64,000 nucleotides of DNA from Pseudomonas sp. MH9.2 (GTDB lineage: Bacteria; Pseudomonadota; Gammaproteobacteria; Pseudomonadales; Pseudomonadaceae), in the NCBI RefSeq assembly GCF_034353875.1, contig NZ_CP133784.1, forward strand, positions 4,616,501-4,680,500, given 5' to 3'. Below the pieces are notes generated by a model. That model was not told the DNA's origin, did not search any database, and saw nothing but the letters and a program-made list of their open reading frames with translations. The position numbers and the translations under genes are program-made. This document shows positions 61,523 to 64,000 of this stretch, one piece after another (position 1 is the first letter of the stretch; each line of letters starts with the position of its first letter).

Positions 61523-63706
61523 TCATTGCTTTTCCTTGGCCGCTCCAACGCCAATCACGCTACCGCCGCCGGTGCTCACCTGTACGCTTAAACGTGGGGT
61601 TGCCAAATCGAGTCCGGCTTCATCCAGATGGCGTTTAAGCGACAAGTTGAAGGCGCGCGAAACTTCCCACTGTTTGATCGGAGCAGTCTTGAAGCGCGCC
61701 CGCAGGACTGCGCTGCCGGATTCGAAACTTTCGACCCCCTGAATCTCCAGCGGCGACCAAATGTTGCGTCGCTCCAGCGGGTCACTGTGCATTTTATGCC
61801 CGACCTCACGAACCAGTTTGATCGCGTCGTCGATGTTCATGCTGAACGGAATCGCAATGCGGAAAATCGCATAGCCGAACTCCCGCGAGTAGTTCTGGAT
61901 GCTTTTGATCTCGCTGAACGGAATGGTGTGGACGATGCCATCGATATCCCTCAAGCGCACCGTGCGGATGGTCAAACCTTCGACCGTGCCCAAATGCCCG
62001 CCGACGTCGACGTAGTCGTCGATGGCCAGCGAGTCTTCGATGATGATGAACAGGCCGGTGATCAAATCCGCCACCAATGACTGCGCGCCGAAACCAATGG
62101 CCAGGCCGATAACCCCGGCACCGGCCAGCAGAGGGGTCACGTTCATGCCCATGTTCGCCAGTGCGACGATCAGGGCGATGATGAATATCGCCACGAACAG
62201 CACATTGCGGATCAGCGGCATCATGGTTTGCGCCCTGGCATTGGCCAGGCCTTTGCGTGACCGGGTCAAGGCATGATGCACGGCGGTGTCACCGAGGATC
62301 CACACCAGCCAGGCGAACAGCAATGTTGCGCCCAGGCTGAACAGCTTGATGCTGACTTCGTGGCCGTCACCTTCGGCGAAACGAATCAGCGACAAGCCCC
62401 ACACGCGAAGGCCCAGTTCGATGAACAGCAACCAGACCAGCAGATGCGCCAGGGTATAGAAGAAGTTTCTCAGTCTGTCCGAATACAGCGCATGACGTTT
62501 TTGTCCATGGTACGGCCGTTGCGCATGACGGCGCACCAGGCCATTGATGACCATGCACAGCACCAGCAATACCGCGCAGATCAAGGCCTGACGCAGGGCG
62601 GTACTGGTATCGCCAGCAGAGAAGAACGTGGCGAACAATGACACCGCCACCAGCATCAATGCCGGCACATACCAGAACGAGCCCAGGATGTAGAGGCTGT
62701 CGCTCAAGGCGCGCCGGGTCAGGCGACGGGACAGCGGCTGGTTGCGGATCAAGTGGCCGATGGGGCGGCGGAATCGCAGGATGAACAGCCCCGTGGAGAT
62801 CGCGGCCAGTACGTTAGCCAGGGTTGCGGCGGTGTGCGCCAGGTGTTCGCCAAGACTGGCGATCAGGCGCGGGTCGCTCAAGGCCTGGCCGAAGGCGGCA
62901 AAACTCCCAATCAGCCACAGTGGGCGAAACGCCTGATGACGCAGGATATACAGCGCTCGGCGGCGGTGGGGGCCGTCGACAACGGAAAAGGCAATCACGC
63001 AAATGGCCGAGAATAAGGTGCCAACCACCAAGGCATACGCCAGCACCATGGCCAAATCCTTGCCCAGCGAAGAGGGCAGGGAATAGCTCAAGTACACGGT
63101 GATAACCAGGGCCACCAGCCACGGCCCCAGTTTGCGCAGGGCAAAACGCAGCATGTCCCAGGTACGAGGGTGTTGTGGCAGCTCTTCTGACAGACCAAAG
63201 CGCAGGCGCACCCGATGGCTGAGCCAGATCAGCACGGCAGCCAGCAGGCTCCAGAGCAGCATCACCAGGGCGAAACCGAAGATGACCGGCAACCATTGAT
63301 TGGCGGGCAGCATCAGCCCCAACAGCTCTTCCTGCGCCAGGGTCAGTTCGTCGGACCAGCGCTGAATCGGACTGTCATCACCGCTGAATTGCTTCTCGAA
63401 ACCGGACAGGGTGCTTCCGATCAATCCAAGCACGCCTTCTTCGGCGGTCGGTTGAGCTTTCTTGGTGGTGTCGCGGAGTTTTTTCAGGTCGTCGAGAAGT
63501 TTGGTGCGTTGTTGATCGTTTTCCAGGGTCTTGATCACTTCATCCAGCGATTGCCCAAGAGGTTCCTGTGCTTGCGGTTGGCCTTTCTGTGAGCCACCTA
63601 GTGAACCCGGCAGGCTTAGGGCCTGAGCCGCGCTAATGGGTATCAGGGCCAACAGACAGATCAGAAAAAGGCGCGGGAGAGCGAGCAGGCGGACAAAAAC
63701 AGGCAC
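61523..63706 (-). CDS. Large MscS-family mechanosensitive channel
   Basis: A 727-residue inner-membrane protein. A signal-like N-terminus (residues 1-28, ISAAQALS) is followed by a periplasmic helical segment (about 40-130), then around ten membrane helices (about 135-520), and the MscS core: GAGVIGLAIGFGAQSLVADLI (pore helix near 560), the beta-domain (IDDYVDVGGHLGTVEGL) and the C-terminal alpha/beta domain. It resembles the YjeP/MscM-YnaI sort, protecting against hypo-osmotic shock. The stop lies 36 bases from the convergent GntR stop. Confidence 0.92.
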   Translation of the reverse strand: MPVFVRLLALPRLFLICLLALIPISAAQALSLPGSLGGSQKGQPQAQEPLGQSLDEVIKTLENDQQRTKLLDDLKKLRDTTKKAQPTAEEGVLGLIGSTLSGFEKQFSGDDSPIQRWSDELTLAQEELLGLMLPANQWLPVIFGFALVMLLWSLLAAVLIWLSHRVRLRFGLSEELPQHPRTWDMLRFALRKLGPWLVALVITVYLSYSLPSSLGKDLAMVLAYALVVGTLFSAICVIAFSVVDGPHRRRALYILRHQAFRPLWLIGSFAAFGQALSDPRLIASLGEHLAHTAATLANVLAAISTGLFILRFRRPIGHLIRNQPLSRRLTRRALSDSLYILGSFWYVPALMLVAVSLFATFFSAGDTSTALRQALICAVLLVLCMVINGLVRRHAQRPYHGQKRHALYSDRLRNFFYTLAHLLVWLLFIELGLRVWGLSLIRFAEGDGHEVSIKLFSLGATLLFAWLVWILGDTAVHHALTRSRKGLANARAQTMMPLIRNVLFVAIFIIALIVALANMGMNVTPLLAGAGVIGLAIGFGAQSLVADLITGLFIIIEDSLAIDDYVDVGGHLGTVEGLTIRTVRLRDIDGIVHTIPFSEIKSIQNYSREFGYAIFRIAIPFSMNIDDAIKLVREVGHKMHSDPLERRNIWSPLEIQGVESFESGSAVLRARFKTAPIKQWEVSRAFNLSLKRHLDEAGLDLATPRLSVQVSTGGGSVIGVGAAKEKQ

Positions 63707-63844
63707 TGGGCGGTGAACCTCGAATCAGCACAAAAACGCCCGGTATCATCAGGCAATGACTGGCGAGTGTACGAGTGACGCGTGGGCTTGGCGAGCGCCA
63801 TTGTATAGACAGCTTGCGGTTATGCACGCCATACGCCGAGCGGC

Positions 63845-63991
63845 TTACACCAGTTTTTCGAGGAGTTTGTAAACCACCGTCCCGAGGATGCAGACCATGC
63901 CCAGCCAGAGTAAGAACACACCAACACCTCGCTCCTGGTAAGAGAAACCCACACACAGCATGAGCATGCCGGCGACTATCGGTATTAGCAT
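63845..63991 (-). CDS. 48-residue two-helix membrane protein
   Basis: A short frame starting MLIPIVAGMLMLCVGF, followed by the turn SYQERG, a second helix VGVFLLWLGMVCILGTVVYKLL and the end EKLV. Two hydrophobic helices with a short charged turn suggest a small inner-membrane protein. No ribosome site is clear, and it may start further upstream, beyond the window. It is just upstream of the channel gene on the same strand, with a 138-base gap. No known family recognised. Confidence 0.55.
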   Translation of the reverse strand: MLIPIVAGMLMLCVGFSYQERGVGVFLLWLGMVCILGTVVYKLLEKLV

Positions 63992-64000
63992 GGAGTGGAA

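Noticed and set aside
63633..63956. 107-codon minus-strand frame near the window end
   Set aside because: Overlaps the channel gene start and lies out of frame with the clean two-helix small protein; no hydrophobic or domain pattern.

Overview
The window is chromosomal DNA from a Pseudomonas of the fluorescens type. Gene families, high GC content, GTG/TTG starts, REP-like palindromes and gene order all point that way. I identified genes from their predicted proteins and from remembered order in P. aeruginosa PAO1; no database was searched. Nothing looks like a phage, plasmid, insertion sequence, CRISPR array, tRNA or rRNA. Nearly all of the window reads as core genome.

Layout. (1) 1-15434: the 3' end of lysS, a TetR regulator, a lipoprotein, a DUF1704/QEGLA protein, an alpha/beta hydrolase, two envelope lipoproteins including an LptF/OmpA-like protein, ppc, adk, tsaB, several conserved unknowns and rsmJ. 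The order matches my memory of PA3700 down to PA3680. (2) 15492-24130: a MexL-like repressor divergent from mexJK, then a DUF4197 protein, a YbaY-like lipoprotein and plsB. (3) 24296-29769: a small cold-shock protein, an unknown gene, rlmA, dapE and the glucan synthase ndvB, a block like PA1159-PA1163. (4) 30069-34023: the csdA-csdE-tcdA set for cyclic t6A formation, dapD and a Spx/ArsC-like protein.

(5) 34262-46299: the complete arnBCADTEF-ugd operon for adding aminoarabinose to lipid A (polymyxin resistance), on the minus strand with almost every junction overlapping. Two extra PMT-type membrane glycosyltransferases lie downstream, facing each other across a perfect 14-bp palindrome. (6) 46300-47082: a 783-bp stretch with no gene I can support. 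(7) 47083-55765: an FKBP lipoprotein; a DUF1232 gene preceded by two perfect DnaA boxes facing each other; a translationally coupled trio (HTH protein, unknown, Sel1-like); an EAL-CBS-GGDEF protein; the Prc/AlgO protease; a quinone oxidoreductase; and a HAD phosphatase. (8) 55826-61486: an ABC importer operon that includes an alkaline-phosphatase-superfamily enzyme, divergent from a GntR/UTRA regulator, with a Pho-box-like repeat between them. (9) 61523-end: a large MscS-type channel and a 48-residue two-helix membrane protein at the window edge.

Many genes serve the cell envelope: Arn lipid A modification, periplasmic glucan (ndvB), phospholipid entry (plsB), lysine/DAP synthesis (dapD, dapE), LptF, Prc, MscS and MexJK. 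The least explained items are the HTH/unknown/Sel1 trio, the inverted DnaA boxes, the HExxxH motif in the QEGLA protein, the ABC-phosphatase operon with its possible Pho box, and the paired extra PMT enzymes.
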